From positions 352,501 to 416,500 of the forward strand of contig JBBBDQ010001451.1 in the NCBI GenBank assembly GCA_037127315.1: a stretch of 64,000 bases of DNA, given 5' to 3'. Below the pieces are notes generated by a model, which had not been told where the DNA came from, did not search any database, and saw nothing but the letters and a program-made list of their open reading frames with translations. The position numbers were made by a program, and so were the translations under genes. This document shows, piece after piece, positions 11,826-23,903 of this stretch. Within the stretch, counting starts at the first letter, position 1. Every line of letters begins with the position of its first letter. This DNA is from Ascarosepion bandense. Lineage: Eukaryota > Mollusca > Cephalopoda > Sepiida > Sepiidae.

Positions 11826-11935
11826 ATCTGCAGGTATTTAAATCTGTGGGTATTGAAATTTGCAGGTATTTAAATATGTAGGTATTTAAATCTGCAGGTA
11901 TTTAAATCTTTAGGTGTTTAAATCTGTATATATTT
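11826..11935. repeat. Minisatellite, about 15-bp unit
   Basis: Six to seven tandem copies of GGTATTTAAATCTGCA-like units with point changes. Confidence 0.8.
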
Positions 11936-12144
11936 GATAGATTCTGACGAATAAAGCGTGTAACAGAATCAGGCCAGTGAGAGGACGAGAACAGTGCATT
12001 TTCGTCGACTCTGGAACAAGGAACGCGATATTTATGTTTAGAATGTTACAGAAAAGGCAATATAAATAAAGAAGAGCGTGTACCTGAGTTTTATAGACTG
12101 GGCATTCGACAAAGTACGCTACAAATGTATGTGCGTTGTGGTGA

Positions 12145-12747
12145 AGGATGAGCGTTGTGGTGCAGTGGATATCGACTCTGAACAACAAATTGTAGAACCG
12201 AGTTCGAATTCCAGTTGATTTCCTTGCATTCACTTACGCACAAATAGCCTCTGGAAAGGTATTAATCTGTCTCTTCCCTTCAGTTATGGGCTAAATAATA
12301 GGACGGATTGGGTTCTATAGCCTTGGCTGGCAACTAGTCTACCGCAGAAAGCAATTACAACCTACTGTGGAATAATCTTCTGCCCATAGCTATAGTTTAA
12401 ATAGCAGGATAGAAAATCTTCTGCCCAGTCAGTTATGTCTCTTTCGAGACATGATCGACCAAAGCGTGTACCACGTATGGCACTTAACTGACTGACTGAA
12501 TATAATCGTTAGAATCATGATTAAGGCTTCTACTGGTCATAAAGTGGGGGATCGGTTTTATATTGTTATGAACTGATAAACTGATCCCTTTCTGATCACT
12601 AATTATTAATACAGTCCGTCTCTTCTCCCTTCAGCTATGGTTTAAATAGTAGGATAGATAATCTTCTGCCCAGTCAGTCATGTCTCTTTTGAGACATGAT
12701 CGACCAAGGCGTGTATCACGTATGGCACTTAACTGACTGACGCCACA
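12145..12747 (+). mobile_element. Composite tRNA-SINE (family A, linker, partial family A)
   Basis: A complete family A SINE (12151-12497, box A TGGTGCAGTGGATATCGACT, box B GAGTTCGAATTCC), a linker of about 125 bp (12498-12625) with TAAAGTGGGGGATCGGTTTT and a partly matching CTGATCCC, then the distal part of a second SINE (12626-12747) ending GGCACTTAACTGACTGAC. The same three-part order recurs at 23296-23903 and, inverted, at 57243-57870. Confidence 0.75.
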
Positions 12748-12749
12748 AA

Positions 12750-13770
12750 GACTTGAAACAAATCCTCAGCAACCTACACATATGTGGGAAAAAACTTTAG
12801 GGTGTTCAAGAACCCCTAGTGGCAGCAAACCGCTTGTATACGGAAAAGAAATGGGTTCAGCAAATATGCAAAGATAGAAAGGTGTTGAAGGCAAGGATTT
12901 ATCTTTTCATCGGATCTATTCAACTGATACAGCGAGACTATTTAGAGAACCCTAGAAGTCATGCCAGGATTCATAATCGGCATCCACAATTCGAACTATA
13001 TAAGATACGCAGATGATACTGATACAGAAAGGAAAGTATAAGATCCCCTACAAAAGGTAGCTCAAAAATGCAGAAAGAAAGAACTACAAATAACCTAAAA
13101 CAAAACTGAATGCATAGTCATCAGTAAAAAGAGGCGCTCAAACAGTCCAACTACAGTCAGAAAATCAAGCAGGAACAGAAATTTGAAGTGAAGTGTTCCA
13201 ACAGAAGACGGAAAGTGCAACACTGAGATTCAAAGGCGTATTGGCATGACCAAAAATGCATTCCAGAAGCTAAGTAGAATATTAAGAAACAGGAAAATTT
13301 CTCTAGATACAAAGAAGAGAGTACTGGATTGCTGTGTGAAGTCTGTTCTTCCGTATGGCAGTGAATGCTTGGCAATCTCCTCGAAGATGACAAAGAGACT
13401 TGAAGCAACCGAAGTGTGGTTCTACAGTAGAATGATGTGGATAGCATAGACCGAATATAGGAATAATGAGAAGGTTTTGAAGAGCGTGAAAACGAAAAAG
13501 AAACTAATACTTAGCAACTGGAAAATACAGATATAGTTCCTGGGACATGTAATGAGGAAGGAGGGCTTAGAGAATCCAATGTTCAAAGGTCAGATAGAGG
13601 GAAAGAGAGAAAGGAGAAACCAACACATAACATACTTAACGGGCTTCAGCAAGTGGATGGCATAGCGGGGTTTGGGGGGAGTAACAATAATAGGCGTGAT
13701 AAGAGCAGCTACAGATAGTAAGGTGAGAAAGGCCATGATCCCCTATGTCCTGAAGGGACACGACACGTAA
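12750..13770 (+). pseudogene. RTE-like non-LTR retrotransposon, RT and C-terminal remnant
   Basis: Longer relative of 2790-3285. Polymerase debris starts near 12819. The catalytic box reads NYIRYADDT, with YADD at 13006-13017. It is followed by KIQKQAQK-type sequence and the C-terminal part: 13246-13449 encodes MTKNAFQKLSRILRNRKISL, TKKRVLDCCVKSVLPYGSEC and KRLEATEVWFYSRMMWIA before a stop. The next frame carries LGHVMRKEGLEN-like sequence. The endonuclease and most of the fingers and palm are missing. Several stops and shifts mark it as dead. The YADD box confirms the reverse-transcriptase identity; placement near RTE is inference. Confidence 0.8.
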
Positions 13771-13917
13771 AAAAAAGGGGAAGGTATTTGTTGCTGTATT
13801 TCATTTGATAAATAAGAGAATATAAATTAACAAAGTGAGAACATTAAGAGTTATGATCAAGTTTTCGCCAATACCAAAATGCACCCGATTGTATGGCCAC
13901 AAGACTATTTGCTTCAC

Positions 13918-13941
13918 CAAATATCTATCTCAGTCTGTTCA

Positions 13942-13993
<52 letters not shown>

Positions 13994-14010
13994 AAAATCT
14001 GTTCATATCA

Positions 14011-14075
<65 letters not shown>

Positions 14076-14163
14076 CAGTCTGTTCATTATCTATCTATCT
14101 ATCTATCAATCTATCTATCTATCTATCTATCTATCTATTTATCTATCTATCAAAATCTGTTCA

Positions 14164-14208
<45 letters not shown>

Positions 14209-14219
14209 CAGCCTGTTCA

Positions 14220-14292
<73 letters not shown>

Positions 14293-14303
14293 CAGTCCAT
14301 TTG

Positions 14304-14348
<45 letters not shown>

Positions 14349-14359
14349 CAGTCTGTTCA

Positions 14360-14424
<65 letters not shown>

Positions 14425-14434
14425 CAGTCTGTTC

Positions 14435-14480
<46 letters not shown>

Positions 14481-14492
14481 AAAATCTGTTCA

Positions 14493-14529
<37 letters not shown>

Positions 14530-14539
14530 CAGTCTGTTC

Positions 14540-14582
<43 letters not shown>

Positions 14583-14593
14583 CAGTCTGTTCA

Positions 14594-14626
<33 letters not shown>

Positions 14627-14641
14627 CAGTCTGTTCTTTCA

Positions 14642-14678
<37 letters not shown>

Positions 14679-14713
14679 CAGTCTGTTCATATCTATCTAT
14701 CTCAGTCTGTTCA

Positions 14714-14750
<37 letters not shown>

Positions 14751-14761
14751 CAGTCTGTTCA

Positions 14762-14802
<41 letters not shown>

Positions 14803-14812
14803 CAGTCTGTTC

Positions 14813-14855
<43 letters not shown>

Positions 14856-14863
14856 CAGTCTGT

Positions 14864-14918
<55 letters not shown>
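13918..14918. repeat. (TCTA)n array with CAGTCTGTTCAT spacers
   Basis: One kilobase of TCTA repeats broken about 16 times, most often by CAGTCTGTTCAT and three times by CAAAATCTGTTCAT. All three frames are open through it, which is a consequence of the repeat and not coding evidence. Confidence 0.97.
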
Positions 14919-14920
<2 letters not shown>

Positions 14921-15689
14921 GATCGTTCAAAGTTACAAACAACAATTGAAAATTTTGATCTCATTTATTTTTATTATAATTATAATATTATTTGTCAATT
15001 TATTATACCAAGTTTTGCAGTTTAACGATATTTGCCAAGAGTTCTGTTCTTGAATTTAAGAAGAAATGTTTAGATGTCATTATTTTTACAACCCTAATTC
15101 GCCACTTATCATCTGCGAGTTCTTTTTGATAAGTAGCCTCAGCTGTTGGTGGTTTGTTCCTTAACACGGTTAACTTGGTTTCAGAGTCCCTTATTCCCTC
15201 TCTATAAAAAAAAACAAAAACCCTTGTTAACTTTCCCTAACAGATCACTTTTATCCGTATGGCTATTTGCTTTATTTGCGAGTTGAATGATTCTTTGCAT
15301 AAAGTCCCTCTTGGTTTTCATGTCGGCCCTGATGAATGCTTAATAACTGCAAAAAAAAAAAAAAAGAATATTAATGAAGGTTAGAATCTATCCCGTAATA
15401 TCCCGGATATGCAATACTTTAAGTCCGCCAAGGATATATTTTTGTTTTCCATTATAATTCCCTGAATAAATCTACCTGCTGCCTAATCTGTCGTGACGAG
15501 AATCGCTTAACAATTGTTCTTTTGTTTGATCTTTACTCATTAGTATTTCTTCCTTTTCTCCCCACAAACCTCATACTCGTCGTCATCCCTGCCAACTACG
15601 GGATAAATTGCTTCGGTTATCTTTTGCTTTTCAGCGTGTTTGTTGGTGACTTTTCGGCATCGACCAACTTCTTTGTGATACACTGAAGA
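14919..15689. other. Old repeat fragment and featureless DNA
   Basis: 14919-15090 resembles 17620-17770 (both have a GTTCAAAGTT/GTTCAAAAGTTT start, CAACAATTGA and TTTTTATTATAA blocks). The rest shows nothing I can name. Confidence 0.4.
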
Positions 15690-16680
15690 AAATCGTTAAA
15701 CACTTGGAATTTCATTTTTTTTTTTTTTTAATCATATCACCCCAAGCAAGGCGGTAACGCTACTGATGCGCAGGGGGCTACGTAAGGGTAAAAAGAATGG
15801 AAAAGAGAAAGCCGGAAACCACATCCTAAACAGGGAACAAGGGATGAGCCTCTTCACCTGTTCAATAGATGTGGGTGGAGTGTGAACCGGGCGATAGTTT
15901 AGTCTATCTACTCCAATTGAAAAAAAAATAAAAAAGGAAAAGAGTGAAAAGAATGGAAAAGAGAAAGCCGGAAACCGCATCCTAAACAGGGAACAAGGGA
16001 TGAGCCTCTTCACCTGTTCAATAGATGTGGGTGGAGTGTGAACCGGGCGATAGTTTAGTCTATCTACTCCAATTGAAAAAAAAATAAAAAAGGAAAAGAG
16101 TGAAAAGAATGGAAAAGAGAAAGCCGGAAACCGCATCCTAAACAGGGAACAAGGGATGAGCCTCTTCACCTGTTCAATAGATGTGGGTGGAGTGTGAACC
16201 GGGCGATAGTTTAGTCTATCTACTCCAATTGAAAAAAAATAAAAAAGGAAAAGAGTGAAAAGATTGGAAAAGAGAAAACCGGAAACCGCATCCTAAACAG
16301 GAAACAAGGGATGAGCCTCTTCACCCGTTCAATAGATGTGGGTGGAGTGTGAACCGGGCGATAGTTTAGTCTATCTACACCAATTGAAAAAAAAATAAAG
16401 GAAAAGAGTGAAAAGATTGGAAAAGAGAAAACCGGAAACCGTTAAACACTTGGAAATCGTTAAACACTTGGAATTTCATTTTTTTTTTTTTTAATCATAT
16501 CACCCCAAGCAAGGCGGTAACGCTACTGATGCGCAGGGGGCTACGTAAGGGTAAAAAGAATGGAAAAGAGAGAGCCGGAAACCGCATCCTAAACACGAAA
16601 CAAGGGATGAGCCTCTTCACCCGTTCAATAGATGTGGGTGGAGTGTGAACCGGGCGATAGTTTAGTCTATCTACTCCAAT
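15690..16680 (-). repeat. Tandem array of SINE-like family B
   Basis: About six units with a period near 155 bp. Each has AAGCCGGAAACCGCATCCTA, GGGATGAGCCTCTTCACC, GGTGGAGTGTGAACCGGGCG and TAGTCTATCTACTCCAATTG. The first and last units also carry the end TTTAATCATATCACCCCAAG, GCAAGGCGGTAACGC and GCAGGGGGCTACGTAA. A larger duplication of about 764 bp repeats the flank CGTTAAACACTTGGAATTTC (15694 and 16458). The 145-codon frame at 16169-15732 is a repeat artefact. Confidence 0.85.
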
Positions 16681-17953
16681 TTCGTAGAAGAGTTATTTCT
16701 TATCTTTAGTACGTATATATACATCATAAAGAAGTAAAAGAATACATAGATTAAAACCCTCTGTTCATGCATTTACTTTCATAAAGAGTGCTCAATACAA
16801 AGTAGAGCTTAATATTGTAATTTTGTTATAACAGTTGTTCATAAAAGCGTTATATCTCTACACAAAAATTTTCATATTTCAGAACTATATTGTTTTTCTT
16901 CAGGTAATATTTTAAAAATAAGTGGTGAAAATAATTTATTTCAGAAAATATAGGATGAATTCGTGGTTATTCAGAAAATTAAGAAGGGTTGGTTGGCAGA
17001 AGTTAAACAATATGATTGTAGATGCGTCAATATTACTCAATTAAAAGTAAGAGTTAGGTTGAACTAAGGAGTTGAAAATTTGGGTCGCGACGAGGACAAT
17101 GTAGCTTAATGTCAAAACGTATCTGTCTTCATGTATTTTTAACAAGTAAAACATTAACGCACAATGCCCTAATAAAAAAAAACGAGAGCACATATATTTC
17201 TACGCTATTATTATTTTTTGGATTTTTCTTTCAAAGTTTTTTTTTTAGAGTCTATCAATTCCCTGTATTTTACTTTATTAACATGGATTTTTAAATCTTT
17301 AAGTTCATAGTCATTTCTTTCTTTTTCTTTTCTTCCCTCTTTTTCTATAACAGTTCAATCAAACTTTTAATAATTCAATTTTCTGCATTGTTTCTTTACA
17401 TTTGTTAGGCCATTTTCGTATCGTTTCTGCAATTTTGTTTTCATCTGTTGAACTGTATCTCATCGGCAGCGTTTACATATTATCCTTTTTCTGTTGTTCC
17501 GTCGTCTAGCTTTATTATTTTAAATGTAAGACCTGTGGATGTTTTAATCAATAAATGGATATAGCAGTTCAATTAACGCGATATGTAGCGAAGTCACTTA
17601 TGCTAAACATAAACAAATTTCCCACATTTGAACGTTCAAAAGTTTAGTACAACAATTGACAGATAAATTTCACTTCTTTTTATTATAAATTTATTACATC
17701 AAGTTATGTCATCATCAGGAAATCTTGTATAAAATATTTGCTAAGAGTTAAAATGTTTAGTTATTAGTATATTTAAACAAATTGTGTTGAACGATAAAAT
17801 CAACATAGTCTTATATACTTTCTTTTGAATTTTTTCATATTTCCTGATTAGGCTTTTTATTGTTTCTATCGTTTAATACAACTTGTTTCAAAGAAAAGAT
17901 GCTGCCAAAATATACGTAATTTATATATATAATCAACGCGCAGAAAGTGCAAG

Positions 17954-17956
<3 letters not shown>
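16681..17956. other. No recognisable gene; AT-rich, one old repeat
   Basis: 17620-17770 resembles 14919-15090. 17858-17925 (GTTTCTATCGTTTAATACAA) resembles the terminal repeat of the foldback element at 35887-36607. No coding features seen. Confidence 0.45.

Positions 17957-18005
<49 letters not shown>
17957..18005. repeat. (AT)n microsatellite
   Basis: Uninterrupted AT dinucleotides abutting a family B unit; a second run follows at 18162-18197. Confidence 0.95.
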
Positions 18006-18009
<4 letters not shown>

Positions 18010-18159
18010 CGTGTCATCCGAGCAAGTCGGTAACGCCACTGATGTGCAGGGGGTTACGTAATAGTGAAAAGATTGGAAAAGAGAAAGCCGGAAACCACAT
18101 CCTAAATAGGAAACAAGGGATGAGCATCTTAACCTGTTCAATAGACGTGGGTGGAGTGC

Positions 18160-18163
<4 letters not shown>
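18006..18163 (-). mobile_element. SINE-like family B, single unit
   Basis: One unit with the tail TTAATCGTGTCATCCGAGCA, GCAGGGGGTTACGTAATAGT and GAAAGCCGGAAACCACATCC, cut by (AT)n within GTGGGTGGAGTGCGAA. It lies between two (AT)n runs. Confidence 0.8.
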
Positions 18164-18199
<36 letters not shown>

Positions 18200-18334
18200 C
18201 TTGCACTTTTGAATAGTAGTAAATGCAAGTAAAGTAGCTACTCTGGCATATACGCATCGCTCATTCAATAATGAATTGGATCACACTAGCTATTGGGCGT
18301 GTTTATACGCGCTAAAAAGTCTGCCTTCTACTGG

Positions 18335-18465
18335 ATGCTCGTGTCCTAGGGGTAGAATTGCCGACTGACGCCGATTCGGTCGGGTTTCAATCCTGGGTTA
18401 GGAAGCGACCGGAGTCTAACCGTACTGTTGAGCTGTGATACAGCGAAACAGATCTGTCTGCGGAT
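18335..18465 (+). repeat. tRNA-like SINE, third type
   Basis: TCCTAGGGGTAGAATTGCC resembles a box A region and GTCGGGTTTCAATCCTGG a box B, about 35 bases apart. The body GAGCTGTGATACAGCGAAAC follows, then (AT)n. No other copy was found in the window. Confidence 0.5.
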
Positions 18466-18483
18466 GACTATATATATATATAT

Positions 18484-19895
18484 TACTTGCACTTTTGAAT
18501 AGTATTGAAAGTAGCGTTGATTAATTGTTCTCTTTCTTCTTTCTGTTGCCAGACAACTATAAGGAAGTATAGTTGAGAGAGAAAAAGGGAGAGAAAGTGG
18601 CAGAGCTTATGTTTATCGTCGGCATTTCGGCTCTATGTGTGTGTCTTTTATTTTCTTGTTGATGGGAGAAAATAAAAAACGACGGAGGAAAAAATGCATT
18701 CAGCAACCACGAGCAACATTTTCGGTCCCTTTTCCCCTTCCGCCTTCTTTTCCAAAGTGACATTATATAATCTCGAATTTTAAGTAGGAGAAAACTTCCA
18801 CTCCGGTTCAAGATGTTTCCAGAACCGAACAGTATCTTCAAGGAAAGTCTAGATTCCTTCTGAAACTTCTCGAACCGGAAGTTCTTTATTTATTTATAAT
18901 AATTCTACTTTACTTTCCACTTTCTCTCTTTTCTTTCTATTACTTTTCTTTTTCTTTTTATGTATTTGTCACATGTTTTACCTTTACATAACATCTGCCT
19001 GTCTGTCTATATAACTGAATACCTTCATATATATCTTGATTTGTTTACGAACATGGGCAGTGATATAATTAATAAGATCTCTCGATAAACAATTCATATA
19101 ATGTGTCTGCATCAGACGGATGTAAAAGAATCAATTCGACCAAAGAATAAACTTGTAGATGACATTTATTAAACTTAATGAATGTAACGTTCTTAAACAA
19201 GAAGACTCTTAAACAGAGGCAACATGCAAGCAAATATAGACACAGAGAAAATTAGTAAAAAATACAATCACAAGAAACATCTTCATTTTTCGCTATATCT
19301 TTATAGCTCTTTTTTTCCTTCAGGGTAAAAAAAAAAATCATTAATCCCCACATACTATTTTTTTGTTATTGGAAAATTTCCATGACCACTTGGAAAAAAA
19401 GTGAAGACAACTTGCCTTTTCTCACGCATTTTAATTTGTTTTTGCCTTTTCTAGCCTTTTAAATTATTCTTAGACTGACCGGCATCCGGGACTAGAGTGA
19501 CCATACTACTTTAACAGAGTTAACACAGCTTTCACAAAAGTGTTGATTCCATCAAATTCTTAGTCATTTTTGTTCAAATTCCTCAAACCATTTTAGCTCG
19601 AAAGTAAATCATAATGACTTGGGCTGATATAAAACTCGCCTTTTTTCAATTTTCTCTGTACCGTGTCCGTTCAGAACGTGGACGATTATTACTCTCCACA
19701 ACTTCTAGCTCTTTTTCGTTTGTAGTTTTGCTATCTCTTTAAATCCCTGTTCTCCCAAAAACTATCCAAACTCGCGAGTTATTCGATATTTTCCTCCGTC
19801 TCTCTTGCCTTTATTTTGTCCTTGTGAGTGATGAATTCTCAAAGTCTTCTTTCTTTATTATATCTTTTAATTGAGTTCATTCTCAGCAAGACAAT
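18484..19895. other. No recognisable feature
   Basis: Mixed AT-rich and pyrimidine-rich DNA. The minus frame at 18841-18557 has no family motif. Confidence 0.4.
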
Positions 19896-20075
19896 AAATC
19901 AACTGAGACAATTGGCTACTTGGCGTGGAAGAGTTAGAAACAGGAAGAATTTCAGAGGAAGAGTAATTAGAAGGACAGTAGACATTGTATTTAAATTTTT
20001 GTAGATTACATTTGGCTAGAAAGCATGAAGCCGGATGGAAATTCCACAAGCGAGAAATGAAAGAAAAAATGTTAG
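19896..20075 (-). pseudogene. LINE ORF2 C-terminal scrap
   Basis: The minus frame reads MWNFHPASCFLAKCNLQKFK, which keeps the spacing of the WNSLP, F and NLQKFK blocks seen in the LINE copies at 610-900 and 1421-2140. Short and with a degraded 3' end, so assignment is moderate. Confidence 0.5.
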
Positions 20076-20179
20076 CATATCCTGCTAACTCTACTCAACT
20101 CACTTGTAAATTGATGCGACCTCGTCGACAGTTTAATACGGCGCTTAAATTCAAAGGGTCAGGTTTAAAATATTAGCTT

Positions 20180-20507
20180 GAGCAGTAGAGGTAATTTACA
20201 GGTACATCCGGTCGTGAGTGAGGTTAACAAAAGACAAGCGGGGTTGAGAGATATATCCTGATATGGATGATATCAAGAAATTAAGAAGATCACAAACGAA
20301 AACCGGCTTGATAGGCGATGGCTGGGCGAATATGGTTAACAGATACATCCAGCCATAGAAAAAAGTCAACTGGGGACAAGGGTGGTTGACAAATATATCC
20401 AGCCGTAGATGACGTCAACAAAGCGACAAAAGGGAGTTTTGGAAATATAGAAAGTCTGGGTTTTTGACTGGAGAAAGAGACAGAGAGACAGAGGGAGATA
20501 GACAGAG

Positions 20508-20557
<50 letters not shown>

Positions 20558-20690
20558 GAGAAAGAGAGAGAGCCCTCGCTGATTTTGGACTCCCGACGGC
20601 CTCTTCGTGTGCGCAACTGCTCGGCTACTCTCCTGCTCCGCACAAGCATAATCGACGAAGAATAAAAATATAAGATTATATTTATTTAAA
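20180..20690 (+). repeat. Repeat L with internal subrepeats (copy 1)
   Basis: Three to four loose subrepeats of about 60 bp of the type TTGACAAATATATCCAGCCG, TAGATGACGTCAACAAAGCG, then CCCGACGGCC and an AATAAAA signal near 20660. 26990-27345 has the same order (GATACATGCGACCGTAAATA, TAGATGATGTTAACAAAGCG, CCCAACGGGACC, GAATAAAATG). Could be a solo LTR because of the poly(A)-like end, but no TG...CA ends were found. Confidence 0.5.
20513..20556. repeat. (CA)n microsatellite
   Basis: Uninterrupted CA dinucleotides inside repeat L, followed by a GA-rich run. Confidence 0.95.
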
Positions 20691-20694
20691 ACGT

Positions 20695-21250
20695 GTTCCT
20701 TTAGTCCTGGGCATGACGGTAAACTGCATCCGGCAACAAGTCCTCTGATTGGGAAGTTGTGAGGAGCATAGAACCACCACTTAATTGCTGTTGTTCCTAG
20801 GTCAACCCTGACTCAGAGTGGTAGCACCTGTTAGGGTCCCAGCTATGGGTAAATAGTTAACCCCCCCCCCAAACTGGGGTCAAGACACTATGAAAGTATT
20901 AAAATACACTTTTATATACATGAAAATAGACTTTTATAGAAGAATACACATTTTTGAATAAAACGTATTACCAACAATACATTTTTGAAGAAAAAAAATG
21001 ATTACCATAACACATTTTTCAAGGAAAATAATCAATCTCTGCAAGACATTTTTGAATACAAAACTAGAAGACATTTTCAGTTTTTTAAAATAAAAAAGAA
21101 TAAAAAACAAAATATTTTCATTAAAATCTGACTAAATCAACCTTCTCACTAAAACCGAACATTAAAAAAACCTTGAAATTTCACCTTTTTGGCATTAAAT
21201 AATCCACAGATGTTGATATGCCGTTAAAATGAACTCAAACTCAATTCAAA
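20695..21250 (-). repeat. Repeat R (copy 2), interrupted by a SINE
   Basis: Reverse-complement relative of 9560-10085. CATGACGGTAAACTGCATCC, TTAGGGTCCCAGCTATGGGT and the inverted TTAACCCC/GGGGT box are all present. The AT-rich part continues after the SINE insertion as 21604-21740, where a second TTTTGGCATTAAATAATCCA appears. Confidence 0.7.
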
Positions 21251-21300
21251 GATGAAGAAGACTTAAGCAAAAAAGAAACTTATACTTAACATCGGGAGAT

Positions 21301-21603
21301 ATGCGTTGTGGTGCATTAGATATCGGTTCGGAACGAGAAACCGGGGAGCCGAGTTCGAATTCCAGCCGAATTCATTGCATTCACTTACGCGCAAATACCC
21401 TTGGGAAAGGTATTAATCCGTACTATTCCTTCCAGTTATGGGTTAAACAACAGGACAGATTGGGTTTTATAGCCTTGGACGGCAACCAGTCTACCGCAGA
21501 AACAATGGCAACCTACTGCGGAATAATCTTCTGCCCAGTCAGTCATGTCACTTTCAAGACATGATCGCCCAAGCGTTTATCACGTATGGCACTTAACTGA
21601 CTG
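21301..21603 (+). mobile_element. tRNA-derived SINE (family A), full length
   Basis: The best copy of the family. The tRNA-like head has ATGCGTTGTGGTGCATTAGA and the box B GAGTTCGAATTCC. The body has CCCTTGGGAAAGGTATTAAT and GGACAGATTGGGTTTTATAG, and the 3' part TACTGCGGAATAATCTTCTG and CACGTATGGCACTTAACTGA. It is flanked by a near-perfect target duplication: TACTTAACATCGGGAGAT upstream (about 21283-21300) and TACTTAACATCAGGAAGAT downstream (about 21605-21623). This fixes both ends and shows LINE-type insertion. Confidence 0.85.
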
Positions 21604-21740
21604 ATACTTAACATCAGGAAGATACAGTTAAAATTTGAACATTAAAAAATATTTTAAAACCCCACATTTTTGGCATTAAATAATCCACAGAGTTTAATAT
21701 ATCGTTAAAATGAACACAAACTCAGACGAGTTCCTCGTTG

Positions 21741-22174
21741 TTTATTCAGCGCCAGATTCAGCTGCATTATGTAATACATCAGGATGGAAACTGTCTAGCA
21801 TTCACTGTGTCGTATTGAGCCTTTGATATTCATCACCGTATTATTTGTTTCTAAGTACATTTTCCTCCTCCTCCTCCTCCTCCTTCTCCACAGTGTTTCA
21901 GTTGATTATCAGTCTCTGGGAAAGATATGATCCATGGATAACGTGGACATCATGCCTTGGCATTTGAAATTGGTTAGCAATTTAATGTTGAGAAATTCTT
22001 TGTGATATTTTGAACAGTTTTAATCCCCACGCTCTGACTCATATCCCCCACTTTGAAGCCTAAATCAACTACACTAAAATGACAATTGAAGGCTCTAAAT
22101 TTTATGCCATCTGTGTTTGATCAATTAATCTTTTTAATCATTCCTCCCCGTGCAAGGTGATAAAGTAACTGAGA
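21741..22174. other. No recognisable gene; short (CCT)n
   Basis: Contains a CTCCTC run at 21866-21890. Otherwise unremarkable. Confidence 0.5.
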
Positions 22175-22492
22175 CGCAAAGGTTTCAGTTAATTCAGTGC
22201 CATACGTTATACATACTTAGGCGATTATGTCTCGAAAGATTAACTGAGCAGAAAATTTTCCAGCCGTATTTTGCCATTACTTTCTGTTGTAGACTGGTTG
22301 CTATCCAAGGCTATAGAACTCAATCTGTCCTGTTATTTAACCCAAAACTAATGGGAGTAGAGACGGATTATTACTTTTTCCAAGTTTATTTGCGCGTAAG
22401 TGAATGCAACACATTCAACTGGAATTCGAACACTGCTTTTCAATTTCATTTTCCGAGCTGATATCCACTCCACCAGAACGCATATATTTCAG
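22175..22492 (-). mobile_element. tRNA-derived SINE (family A)
   Basis: Reverse-strand copy: CAGTGCCATACGTTATACAT at its 3' end, CCAAGGCTATAGAACTCAAT in the body, and a degraded head (TTCAACTGGAATTCGAAC, then GATATCCACTCCACCAGAAC). It overlaps spurious open frames on both strands. Confidence 0.75.
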
Positions 22493-23295
22493 AGAAAAAT
22501 AAAATGAGAAGACATTCATGAGAAAAAACAAAGAAACAAACAAAACAATAAAAGAATAGTTTTCCAAAAAACATAATTTGGCGTTGCCATTGTATTTGAA
22601 TTTTGAAAATCGGCAGTGAAATGCAGCCAAATAATCTATTACAAGTGAATCTATTTTAACGAACAAACGATTAGATATATTTGCCAATCTGATATTACGC
22701 TTAAAATGGGAAGGACGCCGTAATTGTGTCACAAATTGGAAAGATGATATATATCGTAAAAGGGGGAAAATGGAAACACTACCGACATCGCAATCAATAA
22801 AGGAGAAGAAAAGCCCGCAAGAAGAAGCAAGCAAGGAAGAACTTATGCAAGTATTGTATGATACGTTTGATATACAAAATCCCCAAGAATTTCTAGTACG
22901 TACTAGCACAAATTCCAGAAAAAAGGAAACGCCCGGAAAGACTGCAGGTCGATCTTAAAAGTAAAAAATACGAAGTTACGTGTGTTGACGAACTCTCCCG
23001 AATGAGAAGTGGGTGAATATTAATAAGTAAAGTAAAATATTAACTGATAAAAAGAAAATTCAAAAACAGTGATTTTGTGGAGTAAATAAGACACTCCGAT
23101 GACACAAATAGGGTTGATTTCTTTCAGGGACAAGTATTCAACCATATTGAAGAACCTTTTTGACAATTTCTAATGAGTTTTTTTTTTATTTCTAAAATTT
23201 GTCTCATTGATTACCTTTTGTTGAGCACAATTTTTCGTTTCCAGCTTCGACTGAATTTGTTTCATTTTTTTACACAGCAGTTTGTTTTAACTTTC
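22493..23295. other. No recognisable gene
   Basis: AT-rich. The plus frame at 22770-22958 (rich in K, E and S) shows no family motif. Nothing else to report. Confidence 0.4.
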
Positions 23296-23903
23296 GAATG
23301 CAATGAATTCAACTGGAATTTGAAATCGGGGAGCCGAGTTCAAATTCCAGTTGAATTCATTGCATTCACTTTCGCGCAAATACCCTTGGGAATGGTATTA
23401 ATCCGGCTCTTACTTCCAGTTATGGTATAAATAACAGGACAGTTTGTTCTATAGCCTTGGCTGGCAACCAGTCTACCGCAGAAAGCAATGGCGACCTACT
23501 GCGTGATAATCTTCTGCCCAGTCAGTCACGTCTCTTTTGAGACATGATCGTCCAAGCGTGTTTCACGTATGGCACTTAACTGACTGACTGAATATAAAAG
23601 TTGGAAACATGATTAAGGTTTCTAATGGACATAAAGTGGGGGATTAGTTTTTAATTGTTATGAAGTAATAAGCCGATCCCCCACTAATTATACTTAGATT
23701 ATATTACATTATTATATTATCGCATCTCCCTCCAGATATAAGTTAAATGGCAGGACAGATTGGGTTCTATCGCCTTGGTCGGCAACCAGTCTACAGCAGA
23801 AAGCAATGGCAACCTACTGCCCAGTCAGTCATGTCTCTTTCGAGACATGATCGCCCAAGCGTGCTTCACGTATGGCACTTAATTGACTGATTTATTCATT
23901 GCT
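23296..23903 (+). mobile_element. Composite tRNA-SINE with foldback 5' end
   Basis: Same order as 12145-12747: SINE body (23350-23585), a linker with AGTGGGGGAT and CCGATCCCCCACT (23586-23725), then a partial SINE (23726-23903). The 5' head is replaced by a perfect 29-bp inverted repeat (23296-23324 with 23339-23367) made of the SINE's own sequence around box B, so the A box is lost. Confidence 0.75.

Noticed and set aside
12151..12220. Functional tRNA gene from box A and box B (also at 21301 and 57800)
   Set aside because: No acceptor stem or proper anticodon arm; the sequence continues into the SINE body.
15732..16169. 145-codon minus frame with three repeated protein segments (and 63396-63638)
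   Set aside because: It reads through the tandem family B array; the repeated peptide simply mirrors the DNA repeat.
15690..16680. CRISPR-like array
   Set aside because: Units of about 155 bp with no unique spacers, eukaryotic context and SINE landmarks; nothing CRISPR-like.
22770..22958. 62-codon K/E-rich frame as a gene
   Set aside because: Short, low complexity and without any recognised domain or context.
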